Counted from the stretch's first letter, positions 45,221 to 57,677 are shown. The stretch: DNA of 64,000 bases from Holothuria scabra (GCA_037179385.1 CM074187.1:44736879-44800878); one strand, 5' to 3'. Notes: a model not told the origin generated them from the letters alone. Numbers and translations are program-made.

Positions 45221-45432
45221 GCGGACTGCACCCCAATGTGAGAATTAGCGGGCCCACCATCGTGATGGGGAAATCTATAGAAAGAGGGACAGGCGTGTAC
45301 TTGTGAAGCTATCCTTTTATCAAGATAAGGTCACCATCCAAAGGAAAGCGGGAGAAGCTCTGGCGACGAAGGAAGGAAGTATGAAGCAAGACACTAACTT
45401 AAAGTTTGGATAAATGTATTTTCTCTTTAAAA

Positions 45433-45788
45433 CTTAAAGGGAAATATTGCGTTTTAAAATGTTTAAACATAGCATTAAAAGAAAAATAGCTCTAGTAATT
45501 ATTAGATCATTAAGTCTAAACAATACCCTTAACAACAGCTTTATCTCCTCAAAATATTGTGCACACGAGGCGTTATAAAAGTTGCATCTTTTGAAATGTT
45601 GAAAGTTTGGGTGAACAAGTTACTCTTCAGCAACAGGCAACTGAATTTCTATCCGATCGAAACTTATTTCGTGAAGAGAAGGCTACCATACTGCTTTATT
45701 TTTAATTATTTATCACTCTTTGCTAATGAATATTGGCTTTGAAAGGATTAAAATTCCTTGCAAAACAAACGCAATATTTTCCTTTAAG
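45433..45788. mobile_element. TIR MITE family B, copy 2, 356 bp
   Basis: The ends are CTTAAAGGGAAATATTGCGT and the near-perfect inverse ACGCAATATTTTCCTTTAAG. The inside matches 15498-15803, including GTTGCATC-TTTGAAATGTT and CTGAATTTCTATCCGA. The 61-aa ORF inside (45557-45742) is not conserved in copy 1 and was not called. Confidence 0.75.
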
Positions 45789-46878
45789 AAGGGGAAGAGT
45801 CCATTTTGTAATACGCACTGAGACCTTTAAATTCTTCGAAGCAAAAGATAAGAGAGCACATGAGTACGAAAACTATATTCTTGAGAAAATTGCTGCCCTT
45901 TCATAATATTTTGTTGTTGATAAAACTTATCACAAGTTTTACCATGGAGTTACTAACACGGGTTAGTAGCTCCATGGTTTGACCAACTCGAAAAATCTCA
46001 AAATGTTTTACAAAAATTCAAAAAAAATTTAAGGTATTGCAATTCGTTCGCTAAAAGGCATTTTCCGGAGGCGAAATTCATTGACATCAAAATATGTAGA
46101 AAACTTTCCCCTTTAAGAATGTGAAAACTGCATTTCAACAGCACAGCATGCGAATAGCGTCCTGACGGTAGGATTTTCAAGGTAATTAATTTTTTTGTTG
46201 AGATTTCCTGCGTTTTAAATATATCTGTGATTACATCCCATCAATCATCACATGAATTTCACATCGCATTTAACGTATTTATAATTTGGCAGACCATGAG
46301 GGGAATATTAGGGAACATCCTTTGCTGTACGGAGTACATATCGTGTATAATGGTATAGATCTACAGGGAAAGAATATTCCAACAGTTTCAAATTCCAAGG
46401 ACAAACGTCACATTTTATAATACAGAAAAACAAAAGCAATCTGACACAATGCGTCCACGTTACATAACTTTCTGTTGTTTTGTTAAAAAGTAGAGTTATT
46501 TTTTAACAAAAATAACCCGCATTCTTTAAAAGTGAGATATCTTGAGTAAGAGAAAAAGAGAGAAAAGGTTTTGGAGGAAACGTTATGGGATAAAGTTTTT
46601 GTCTTTCTTACGAGCCCAAGTGAAAAGCCACTGAAATATGCCTCTAACAGCCTTTGAAGAGAGGAAAAAGAAACTCAAAGTGTTTTTAAAACTAGAATGT
46701 AGAGATAGTATTGACAAGGTATTATGCTGCAACTGAAAACAAAAAAATGGATTGGCCAAAAAAAGGGATCAAATTCGAAATGAAATTCAAAGCTTACAAA
46801 TCTCACTGACTTTTCACGTTATATTCATTTCCTGGTTTATAGGCACAGTACCATAGGCCACCTTCCCTGGGCCATGGC
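45789..46878. other. No gene seen
   Basis: AT-rich and featureless apart from the 38-base hairpin at 45941. The block CATTTTCCGGAGRCRAAATTCATTGAC at 46060 recurs at 61670, so a further repeat family is present. Confidence 0.45.
45941..45978. repeat. 38-base hairpin
   Basis: ACCATGGAGTTACTAAC and its inverse with one mismatch are separated by three or four bases. Confidence 0.7.
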
Positions 46879-47141
46879 TATAGACGAATCCGATTAGCGC
46901 AGTGTTTTTGGTGACTGTAGGCCGCCATTAGTGGGTTCCATCAGCCTAAAACCGTCTTTATTTATTGTTTACATGAATTTCAAACCCTTATTTTTAGTGA
47001 ACTTGGATAATTTAAGATACAAATTAGTGTACAACCATCCATGATAGAGGTAAGCAAGGAAATCGAAAGATTAAAAGGTGAGGGACCCCAGTTATGGCCG
47101 ACTGAAATCAGACCATCACTTGCTGTCCGGATTCGTGTATA
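46879..47141 (+). mobile_element. MITE family C, copy 2 (uninterrupted)
   Basis: This 263-bp element begins TATAGACGAATCCG and ends CGGATTCGTGTATA, imperfect terminal inverted repeats. It contains no ORF. It serves as the empty site for the foldback insertion in copy 1. Confidence 0.8.
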
Positions 47142-47292
47142 AGGGTTTAGCTTCATTACATATTAAGGCGCTAATTCTACAGTAATGAACAGAAACAAGG
47201 TTTATAGTAGTCTTTCATTTTAACCTGCCATCCCTGACTTTTACTCAGATAAAACAAGATGGTTATGTAAACCATTACTACAGTCTCAAATC

Positions 47293-47404
47293 AGAAGAGT
47301 GAAACACGTCAAACTTTAACAGAGTGAAAAGTGTTAACTCTCTCCATTAGAGTGTTAATTCACTCCAAGAAGAGTAAAATTCACTCCAAGAGGAGTGAAA
47401 TTCT
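47293..47404. repeat. GAGTGAA palindrome-rich element, copy 4 (left half only)
   Basis: It begins with GAGTGAA words spaced as in copy 3 (AGAGTGTTAATTCACTCC) and stops abruptly at 47404, where family F material starts. Confidence 0.6.
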
Positions 47405-47620
47405 TTGTATTTCTTTGTTTTTTCTTGTAGCTAGGTGTGATAAAACTCTTTCTCTTATGGGGTGATGAAACAAATAAAGCCCTCTCTGTGCAACATTCCA
47501 AGCAATCAACCAGGAAATTTTCAAGGTCATACAAACATTTTAAGTTTAAAAGGAAAACAAAGCAGGTGATGTGAGTCCTCGCAACTCCCTGATGTGATTT
47601 GTACACACAAGAAAGTCACC
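47405..47620. repeat. Internal fragment of family F
   Basis: Blocks such as TTTGTATTTCTTTG, CAAGGTCATACAAACATTTT and GGTGATGTGAG match 48905-49045 in order. It joins directly onto the half-copy of a GAGTGAA element on its left, so one probably landed in the other. Confidence 0.5.
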
Positions 47621-47628
47621 AATTACAC

Positions 47629-48205
47629 TTTAAGTGTACCTCAAGGCAAAAAATTCAAAAACACACATTAAGAGCATAAAAATTGAACTATAACAGTCCA
47701 ACTCCCATCTTCATAGGAATTTCCTGAGCTGATATATAAAATGTTGACGTTTATTTACTTAAAACAAATTGGTCCATTGCGCAATAACTTGTGATTTTCT
47801 TGTTGTACAACTCACATAACTTGCTTTATTTTCCTTTAAAATTAAAAAAATATTTTTATGACCTTGGACACTTCCTGTTTGCATGCATAGCATGTTGCAC
47901 AGAAACTGACTTAATCAATCACATCACACCATGAGACAGTGAGAGTAAGAGTGTTATCACACCTTTTTACAAGATGCAGTGACTTTCAGAAAAACAAAGA
48001 AATACAAAGATTGTAATTTGAGTAGTACAACAATGTCACCACAAATTATTGCGCAATATAACATATTAACTTGAATGAATAAACTTCAACATTTTATATC
48101 TCAGCTCAGGAATGTCCAATAAAGATGCGAGTTGGACTGTTTGAATTCATTTTTCATGCTCTTAAATAAATATTTTTGAATTTTTTGACTTGAAGTACAC
48201 TTTAA
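47629..48205. mobile_element. Long-TIR MITE (family F), 577 bp
   Basis: The outer 160-170 bp on each side are inverted copies of one another: both read from AAGTGTAC inwards through a run of A/T, CAGTCCAACT, TCCTGAGCTGA, ATAAAATGTTGA and TTGCGCAATAA. The centre holds no ORF of note. Parts of the same family lie immediately left (about 47405-47600) and right (48703-49114). Confidence 0.8.
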
Positions 48206-48702
48206 TCTAGCATTTTGGTGAACATTGAATTGAAATCCGACATGTGGTTCTCAAGATATGCACAACTAAAGTTGTTAAATTTTCACCACAAAGTGAACTT
48301 GAAGCAAGCACATTAATGGAGAGTCTTTTGGGTTTTTTTTATAACTTGACATCCGATTTTCTCCTCACCAATCACATATTATCACAATATGATTGCATAA
48401 GTGGCATGAGATCTTCACAAATTTTGCATTTCCCACAGGGGGTCTCATTCCTATTAACTTTATGGTCATCACAATAATCTGAAAAAAAAAAAAAAAAAAA
48501 AAGGGAAACAAAGCATTCCTTCTCAATCTGAAGAAGTGATTTAAGCTCTACTGCCGTCAAGCACCTTTGAACACAAATCTAGTAACTTCATTTACTGCTA
48601 TCTCGAAAAATATGAGTCCGATTTAAATGGACATTTCACCACACTGTGTAGGTTTGATTCCCTTTCACATATGAAGGTTAAATTTTTGCTTAAACATCCC
48701 CT

Positions 48703-49114
48703 TTAAAGTGTACTTCAAGTCTAAAGTTTCAAAAATAAATTACACGGTATGAAAATGAATTTAAACAATCCAATTCTCTCACTCAATTTAAAATAGTTGT
48801 GCAATACGTTGTGATGCCATTGTTTTTACAGTCTTTGAACGGTGCCATTATTATATCTTTGTATCTCTTTGTGTTTTCTTAAAGTCACTTCAACCGGTAC
48901 CAACATGTAATAGCACTCTTAATCATATTGGGAAATGGAACTCATGAAGTCCTCCCTGTAGAACACGCTATGTAAGCAAACAGGAAGTGTTCAAGGTCAC
49001 ATAAACATTTTTCATCTTAGAAGGAAACCAAGTAGGTAATGTGAGTTTTAAAAAAGAAGACAAATTATTGCGCACTTGACTATTTTAGAAGTGAATAAAT
49101 TTCAACATTTAAAA
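48703..49114. mobile_element. Family F, second copy (truncated)
   Basis: It starts TTAAAGTGTACTTCAAGTC like the ends of the neighbouring element. It shares the central blocks (TTTGTATCTCTTTGT, ACAGGAAGTGTTCAAGGTCA) and ATTATTGCGCA, and breaks off near 49114 within the right terminal repeat. Confidence 0.6.
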
Positions 49115-52081
49115 CATTCAAAATTAATAGCATCTATGCCGGATTTTTATATGACGTCGCAGATTACTAAACCTGTCGTCACTTCGATTGATTCGAAAAA
49201 CAGATTCGAAACACTATCGATAATATCACATCAGTGAAAGGTTATCGAAAAGTTCTCATTATCGACAGTGACTTGAATGAGTTCGCAATCGAAGTTAAGA
49301 CAAGGATATTCTGTGACGTCATCCAGAATTAGGCATAATTTGATGATGAAACTTTCCTTCTTACTTTTCGTTACATCTCCTTCTCTGCCTGAATACTTTT
49401 TATTCGCTTCAAGGGGGAGGGTTGGGCCGAAGCTGAATACACGCACACTTGGTATACTCAGGTTTTACATCTGATTAATTGATTGACAGTAACATATATA
49501 TTAAAATACACGACAGTTACGTTTCATCTAGCGTTAACTAACAGGTCAGTCAAGCATGTATTAATTGTTTTTTTTATGCAGTGTGAACAAAATGACAGGA
49601 TTGCTCATTTGAGGACACAGATCACGTAACAAACTCAGATACCTGTTACACCCGACGCCGCCTTTGATCTACAGTGGGCTTGACCGTCCTCTTCGTAATG
49701 TGCGGATGCCATATAAGGTCTTTCTGCACTTGGCAACTAGCATTTTAAACAATCCTTTTAATAGTAAATTAACAAAGACCGACGTGATAAACGTCTTGCT
49801 TCAAATGACAGATTTTTCGCGAGACTCGGACGCGAGGCTATAGTATGCGATAGTGTTATATTCTCTTTATCCCACATTTCAACTTTCATGGACATTTGTG
49901 TGATAGGCCTAAAATGATAAACAGAGAGTCACCATTGATAGATACATGAATAATCGGTCAGTGGAATATTGGAAGCTGTTATGTTTTCTTTTCTTTTGTA
50001 TTTTTTCTTTGTTTGTACTTCGGGGAGTGTTACTACTTGTTATAAAGGTTTCTTAGAGCACTTCTTTTCACATTGTTATTGAAAGTTTAATTTTGTATAG
50101 TTATAACTATGTCATTGATGCACTGTGAAGAAACAAAAATAAATGAAATGAAATCGATGAAATGAAATGAAAGGGATGAAAACACGTTATTGTGAAGCAT
50201 AGAGTTGCCTCTTGCCTTAGGCCTATCGTATCATTGTGTATAGATCTGTTTGCATATGCTTATGATGTCACAATCTACAGAACACCCCCTCCTTTGGGGG
50301 AGTAACAAACCAACATGAACAAATGCGAACAACTGACTGATTGGTCAACTTATCGGATACAACTAAATTTTACACAGGCGTGGGACGAATTTTCTGCGTG
50401 CGCAGCTCTCCGCCCCATTAACTACACGAAGTTCATCGGTGTGACCGCGTGTTTCTTTTTCCTACAAAATGACGTCAGCACGTCGTCAGTTCATAATATT
50501 TATTGAGAAGCACACACATCTTATTCGCCCATGCGAACTTAAATGCACTAACAATCAGAAGTGTCCCACGACTGCGGTAGTTTGTAAAAGGCAGGTTGTT
50601 TTTTGTTCTTGTTCTCTTTTCTCTCGTTTTCTTTATTTCCTCGACTGGATCAGTCTAGATTTTTATATAAATAGCACAAACACAGCAAAGGCAGCTCTGA
50701 TATGGTCACCCTCCGTCCACCATAGTCCCACAGACGTTTTGTTAAGAGAATACGCATGTGTACATCAGCTAAATGTAAAGAAATATCCTCTCAACTGTCC
50801 ATGTAAGTTTATTTCGATCAAAATATTACATGAAAAGAAACAGTATAGACCTATCTGGAGTTTTAATATTTAAATTAACAACATTTGATTGAAAGAAGAC
50901 ATTCCTGAATTAGCATTTGGGGTAACTGCATGTACCCGTACATTGTGAACCTGAATTAAGGTGGAAAACCAATAACCCTGTAACGGTTTTTTAGCCCTTC
51001 TGGATTCTACAGTCCTCCTGGATTCCACATCATGAAGTCTGGATCTTTTTGTCGGAATCGCACAGCCTGGAGTATGGACTGATCCTGCTTGTTTTAGATT
51101 CAAGCTCCTTTGTTGGATCATTACAGAATCTCGTTATCTCGCTATGTCACCAGCATCTGGATTTTGCAGCGCACGTCATGGGTGTCAGGAGCTCCATGAT
51201 CCAACTCAGCCTCAAGTGCGTGGATCTAACAAGATGCGACTTCCAATTGTGGAACTTAACAGCGAATTACGATTCTTGTTTTAACTTCGTTTGGGTCTGA
51301 TTCAAGCCCCGGTGACCAAGTAAAGTTAGCGATGGTAGTATATGTAATGTAAGCACACTGCACCGTTGACTTATGATTTACGGTGTAGTTCAATATACTT
51401 AACTCTTTTATGCAATGAAAGTTTGATCTATACATAAGTAATTGCCAATCTGTCGCTCTGAAAAGTCCTCTCTTTCCACTTTTCCGACGGCTCTCTTCTC
51501 CATCAAGTTACGGCACAGTGGCACCACTGCTAGGAAGCATTTAATAAAGCTTCTGGGAAACAGACAGTGTCACTTCTTATTTGCAACAACGTTTGTCTCA
51601 TTATCCCCGCAAGCCAACTCGTCGCCAGGTGTAAATGCGATTCACACTATCAAATGCAGATAGCTGAGAGTACCTCTAAAGCGAACAGCGATTCCGTACC
51701 CTTAGCCGAGAGGTGTAAGTTGTTTACGACGGTCCACAACTTTACGATATACAGAATGAAAGCTGACTGGCGCCATGACGTCTGACTCTTATTCGAAAAT
51801 CAGACAGGACAGAGTCGCACAGTCACCAGAATTCTCCACCAGCCCCAAGTGTTTAGAAGAATATTTCTTGTCGAGCGGCGTGGTATAATTCGTGTTTTAA
51901 TGCCACCGTCATTTTTAGGTTTTAATTGCTTTTTGACAAGTGCACTTGTCGGTATTCAGTAGGCATGTTCGAAGGGAAAGAAACTGGAGTTTTTGTAAAT
52001 AATGCGTTTGGGTTCTACTGTCAGAGGTGAGGATATTCAGGCTTTAGAAATAGAGGGTCAATTGATATAATAAATAAATAA
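49115..52081. other. No gene seen
   Basis: 3 kb with fewer repeats than elsewhere. ORFs up to 134 codons (50469-50873) show no motif and no paired splice sites. Not assigned. Confidence 0.4.
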
Positions 52082-52215
<134 letters not shown>

Positions 52216-52260
52216 AATTGGTAAAGCTGGAAAATCTGGCTGAGGTGAAAAAACGATGTT

Positions 52261-52333
52261 GACTCCACCGGGATTCGAACTCGGGACCTCCCGCTTTCTA
52301 GTGCGGACGCTCTAACCACTGAGCCATGAAGCC
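52261..52333 (-). tRNA. tRNA-like gene or tRNA-derived SINE head, eight-base anticodon loop
   Basis: Read on the minus strand, 73 bases fold as a cloverleaf: 7-bp acceptor stem (GGCTTCA with TGGAGTC, two G-T pairs), D stem GCTC/GAGC, anticodon stem TCCGC/GCGGG, T loop TTCGAAT with four of five stem pairs. A-box (GGCTCAGTGG) and B-box (GTTCGAATCC) are both good. The anticodon loop is ACTAGAAA, one base too long. Reading T as position 33 gives AGA (Ser), yet the variable loop has only five bases, unlike any Ser tRNA. No CCA is encoded and (TA)n lies 47 bases after the 3' end. A tRNA-derived SINE or pseudogene is more likely than a working tRNA. Confidence 0.55.
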
Positions 52334-52461
52334 AAGTTGGTTTGGCCTTTGTTCAAATAACAGATGAAGCAACTCGCAATTCACCTCCTGAGCAGGCGCC
52401 TAATTTTTCGGAACAGCACTAGTTCTCGTTTGACGCAAGCCCGACCAGAGGTGAAAAAAAA

Positions 52462-52463
<2 letters not shown>

Positions 52464-52511
<48 letters not shown>
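52464..52511. repeat. (TA)n array 2
   Basis: 48 bp of uninterrupted TA following GAGGTGAAAAAAAATGA, a motif similar to the one beside the tRNA-like gene (GAGGTGAAAAAACGATG). Confidence 0.95.
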
Positions 52512-52513
<2 letters not shown>

Positions 52514-52909
52514 AGTAGAAAATACCATACTCAACTACGTACCAAAAAAATGCACAAGATTCACGGTGTTGTTGGAAGCTTTCGACTATTTATTCAGTCT
52601 TCCTCAGCCAACTGTATGACCAATAAAATGATTTACACTTATATACAAGGCTAAATGCACAAAAAGGGAGTAAAAAGTAAAAACTTAAAGGTCCTAGTAG
52701 AAAAAGCAAAAGGATGAAACGGGAGTCAAAATACAAAAAGATAAAATACAAAAGAAAAACAAAATAAAGGCCATGTACAGGGCATCCGTCCAAAAAAAGG
52801 GGGAAATAATAAGATAAAAATTTAAACAATAAAAGATTTAAAAAAAATATTGAAAGGGAGTTAAACCAAGAGAGAAAAGCCTAAACAAAAGGAAACACAG
52901 GGCTAAAAA

Positions 52910-53108
<199 letters not shown>

Positions 53109-53977
53109 AAAATCGATGGAATGATGACAACAAAACAAATTCACGATTAAGTGGGATGCAAGCGGTCATTTCTTTATTTACTTGAGCTTGGAATATTTTT
53201 ATATCACCTGAAGTCTTCTTCGGCCAAGACACTGTTTTCCAGAATTTCACCCACAAATTACTCAACTTGATACAATGATTGTCGACTTTATGTCATTTAA
53301 AAGTTAACAGTAATACTCTTCTGTTAGTGGTCCCGGTCATCCGCTACATGATCTTTAGAGCCTATTCAAAGCAGTAAAACGGGTACTATCTACAGATCTA
53401 TGTTAAATATTCTCCTGCCTTTGTTATTGATATCTTTTTAAAAGTAATGTTTTAGTGTTCCAAAGATAAAGGTAAAGATACATATATGTATAATATATTT
53501 AAATCGAATACAATCCAAATTCAATGGTCCGTTACTGTAGTAAGCATTTATTCACAAATTTTCAGAAGCCAAGCATCAACCCCCGGCTACAATGTGTTAG
53601 TCAAAAAGTCAACCTAGCAGTTGAGACGAAATAAAAAACAAACGCAAAGAAAGCTAAAGCTGATAACATCAAAACGCAACTAAAACAAACTAGGGAACTA
53701 TTAGTAGGGTCGAGTGAGAACTTAAATCCTGGAAGGATCATAACGAAGTACTACAAAACCGCCAGCCACAAGAACTGAAAAATAAGGAAGACCAAAATAA
53801 AAGGAGGGGCGAATTAAGACTACACAAAATGAATGACAGGGGCCAATAAAATAAAAATCAAGTAAACCAGAGAGTAACAAAAAGTTAATAGTGAAATAAA
53901 AGTTAAAAATAATAAAAGAGGAAAGAGTTATAATCATACAAAAAAGAAAGAAAAACTTTAAAAAAAGAAACGACTGT

Positions 53978-54286
53978 ATAATATAAGTTTTGACACTCTG
54001 CATTGTCTGAAATAGCTGTCAATCAAAGAGCTGAGCCAATTGAGAATTTCGGTACCCGGATACCAAAATTGTAGTTCGGGGTGAGAGGTTTGGCCCTTTA
54101 AATTACACAGCATGAAAGGTACTGAGAGTGTTTTGATTATATAAATTGAGTTTTTCCATATTGATCTTGAACCAATAAACTGAGATTGTATCTGGATGAG
54201 GATGAACTTCAGACAATTGTGGGAGAGGCATCAGTAAGAAGGTTAGGAGAATCGGTACTGTTTGGGGTTAGGGAACTGGGCCTTTT
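53978..54286 (+). repeat. TIR element family D, two joined partial copies
   Basis: 53978-54100 matches the inner end with GAGCTGAGCCAATTGAGAAT and GGTGAGAGGTTTGGCCCTTT. 54105-54286 matches the other part, up to GGGAACTGGGCCTTTT. The order is not that of one full element, so this is a rearranged pair. Confidence 0.6.
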
Positions 54287-54289
54287 AAC

Positions 54290-55789
54290 TCAACGGAGTT
54301 TCCTGAAATGCTTATTTTGACCGCAAAAACCATCATCCATGTTTAGTAGCTTTGGGGTTACCCCGTCCAGGTTCCAAATACATCGTTTCCATTTAGTGAT
54401 ACGTGTACGATCAGGTATAAATATACAATCAACATTTTGAGCTTTAAAAGAATCGCAATAAGATGATCACAAAGTTCTTTGGAATCATATTTGTAAGAAG
54501 AATCACTTGTAAAAAGCGTAAAATCACTCTTATGCCCATTAATCATTAAAAATAAATTGTCAGACCTACGAACGCAGTGATACAGGCAAACAGGATATGA
54601 AATGAAGTTTATAATTGATTTAAAATCAAAAGAAGTAGACCTCTTTCTTTTCTTATTCCTCCTTCCCCCCCCCCCCCCCATTTTGCCCAAATCGTCCCTG
54701 GAAACGCCGTTGGTTGCTTGCCAGAAATTCGACGGGACTCATTAAAAGTGTACAATTGGGACAGCGGTATTACCTCACTTGAAATAAATCCCTCACTATG
54801 TGTGCTGTATTCGCATCGTAGTCAATAAAAACAATTTGCAAATTAAAAAGTGAACATTATAACTCTACATCCAAAATCATTTGTACTTTTATCAAACAAG
54901 ACTATTTATCGGGGTCACTGTTGGTACCAAAAGTAAACCTGGATAGGCACCTTTCACCTTTGGATAAATACTAAATCCTTCAGATGTTTCCTGGCACTTA
55001 TGACCAGTACATAGCCATATGAACTTCATTAAGTGTTTCAGCAAACGCTTTATGGTGCGTTTTGACATCTTTCTACTTAGCGATTCGACTTTGAACGAGT
55101 CGAACCTGAGGTCAAAATCTTACTTTCTTCCTATTTCCTCCCGACTCTCTGGAGGAGAGCCGTTCGGCGAAACCAAACTTTAAAATGCGTACTTACAGAA
55201 TCAACTTTTAAAACTCTTTTTTTCTAAAAGTCCCCACGACTCTCTGGCGAAGAGCCAAGGGGCGAAAACCAAACGATTACTCCCGGAGGAGTTCTGCTCC
55301 CTTAAGGAGCTTAACGTCCCAAATGGACAAGTACCCCTTCCAAAGGGCAAACACTGAGTGGTCCTGCGCTAGACTGGCTGAATAGAACAGAAGCCACAAC
55401 CTGGATGCAGTTTAACGTCATGCCCAGGACTTTTAAAACTCTGGTACATTTTAACTGAGTCGTCCTTCTTTATCTCTTATTCTGTCGCCCAAACCAGGAA
55501 AAGAGTGTAGACGGTGTTGCATTACCTTGTCAAAATATTAGCACATACCAAAACACCTGTTTAATTAAGTTTAAGTCATGCAAAGTTACAAGTTACTAAT
55601 TCCACACCGCCAGTCACTGTGAGGAGTATGTCACTTCGAAAACCGGGGGTTAAAAAGCAGAAAATAATTTTCCTTTCATTGTCATTACTGAATGTAAGGT
55701 TCAGTGAATTGTACGTAATTACATATGAAATCAAAAGAATATCCGTTCCGATATTAGTCTTTTACTCCGCAAGTGTAGCCCATTAGATC
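54290..55789. other. No gene seen upstream of the ZEB-like gene
   Basis: A C-run lies at 54665-54680, followed by the repeat I pair; otherwise featureless. Confidence 0.4.
55130..55320 (+). repeat. Repeat I, tandem pair
   Basis: Two units share CCGACTCTCTGGAGGAGAGCC / CACGACTCTCTGGCGAAGAGCC followed by GGCGAAA-ACCAAAC. Related single units are at 34505-34580 and 58700-58770. No ORF. Confidence 0.5.
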
Positions 55790-56264
55790 AAACCATCTAT
55801 GCAAAATGTCCCCTTTACAGAATGTACGAGTCCATTGTTTACAAGTGTCTTGGGAGCCACCCATTCGCGAGCCGTAAACAAAGACAGGCACGTGCCAAGT
55901 CGGAACCTCGGAATCACCAAACCGTAAAATGTTAAGTACTGGGCTTCGAAACGCTTGCAGGCATTAACAACAAACAACCCAAAATAAAAGTGGGAAGTTA
56001 GAAAAGCTTGTCGAAAGCACAGATAATTCTCATGTCTCTTTTCAGAGTGAATTTGTATGGACTTTGTTAGCAGGCAAACGGAAGGAGAGTTCGTTTCTCC
56101 GGGGAACGAGGAGTCTGACTCGCCAGTTTGGCGCCAGGGAAAGTGCAAGGCGCGCAGCCACCGCGACATCGTTGAGTAGGCGAGTTTAAGACAAGATACA
56201 AATCCGTAGTAGTGCGGAAGAGGAAACACTCTCATTCAGCGCGAATCTTTTGTAGGAAATAAAA
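55790..56264 (+). promoter_or_regulatory. Putative 5' UTR and promoter region of the ZEB-like gene
   Basis: The 475 bases before the ATG are richer in G, C and CpG than their surroundings, most of all at 56080-56170, and lack the repeats seen elsewhere. A CACGTG E-box lies in caggcacgtgcc near 55890. No convincing TATA box or initiator stands out, so the transcription start cannot be placed. The call rests on position and composition only. Confidence 0.35.
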
Positions 56265-56322
56265 ATGTCAGCTGCGAACAAATGCACAAGGAGGAAACAG
56301 GCTAAACCTCAAAGAAAAAACG
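56265..56322 (+). CDS. First coding exon of a ZEB/zfh-1 type zinc-finger homeobox repressor (partial gene)
   Basis: The ATG at 56265 sits in a good context (aaaaATGt) and opens MSAANKCTRRKQAKPQRKN, after which a strong donor g|gtgagt at 56323 cuts in phase 1. Vertebrate ZEB1/ZEB2 start with a short exon encoding a Cys-x-RRKQA-x-P-x-R-x-N block, cut in the same phase, before a very long first intron; 10 of 12 positions from the Cys to the Asn agree with ZEB2. RRKQ-x-KP at the N-terminus is also the NuRD-recruiting motif of SALL, FOG and BCL11 proteins, which start MSRRKQ; the Cys and the position of the splice site favour ZEB. The protein would be a nuclear DNA-binding repressor. The remaining exons (zinc fingers, homeodomain) lie past the window end. 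Confidence 0.72.
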
Positions 56323-57677
56323 GTGAGTACCTTTTAGTTATATTTTCAAAGGTGCCAGGGGTTTTGGGTGCCCCTACAGTCAAGGTGTTCAAAATTTGAG
56401 GACTGCTAATCTTTGGACACGTATTTTGCGGTACTAGCGGCTGTAATGAACCTCCATCTGTCGTTCAAAAAGCTATTTAGAATCACTTATTGTGAATTCC
56501 AGCTACCAAACCAAGGTTTCTTAAGCAATAGAAGTGGTATTTACTGTTTTAAGAGGCAGGGCGTACAAAATATTTGCCCCATACATATCTTTCTGTCAGC
56601 AGCTTGGAGGAAATATGTTGGCTTGAAGTTGAAAGGTATCCCCACCAATAGTTGTGAGTAATATTCTAATAATGTGGTAGCATTCCTCACACAGTATTAT
56701 TTTTGAACTGGCATATTATTAAATAATCCTGTTGATGGTTTACAATAATGCATCATTAATAACGTCTTTGTCCCTTCCTGCTACAATTCTTTGGATTCCA
56801 TTGGCCTTCTTCCTTCATGTATGTAATCTGAGTGCAATTTCTGGTAGCAGCGAAATGCCGTAAGAACTTCATAAGATCCTCTTGGATTGAAATGACTCAG
56901 AATTTGAAAATATAAAGTATACACCTGTGAAACAATTCAACTGCAGGTTTTAAAAGTTGTTAAAAGCATCTCATAACTGAGCTGCAGTTGACTCATTTTT
57001 TATTGTTTTACGCCAAATATAAATATGTTTGTGCATACGGAAAGATTTAGCAAGATTTAAAAAGATTAAAAGAGATTAAAAAGGGGTGTTTCAGAAGGGT
57101 CTATCCACTATACAATGTATGGAGCCATCCTTGACCTTACCATTCCATGAGTTTTTGTTTTTCTTCTTTTGTTTTTGTTTCGTTTTGCCTGTTTTGTTGG
57201 GTTTTTCTTTTTCTCATTTTTTTTCTTGTTCAGAACGGTAGATTCGTAGTCCAATTCATTCCTCTTACAATTCACCCATTGTGACTCGCATGCTTTTTTC
57301 TAGACGCGTGCATGGACATATTGCGTGAGTTGTCCATTAGAATTCAGTTACCAGTACCAGATACAGGGGATTTATCTACAGATTATCTGTAACAAAGTCT
57401 TTGAAGCAGGTATTTTTTGATTGAGTTGCAGTAAAGCATTACCTAAATATCTGCGACGAACTTTCTGAGTTCAACTTTTACTTTACAACTCGTGTCTGCT
57501 ATGTACCCGCCTTTTGTCAATCCAACCGCGAGAACGCTTGTTATCAGTGCTAATAAATAACATTACTTTCCAGGGTAGTTCCGTATGTGATTGATTGAGG
57601 AAGTTTAGATAGGCGTTTCACCTTTTCGAATGTTTAGGAGCACATTGATCTCTTCATTTCTGAGTTTTCCTTGAAAT

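Noticed and set aside
50469..50873. 134-codon ORF
   Set aside because: No recognisable family, no splice or start support, and nothing conserved seen.
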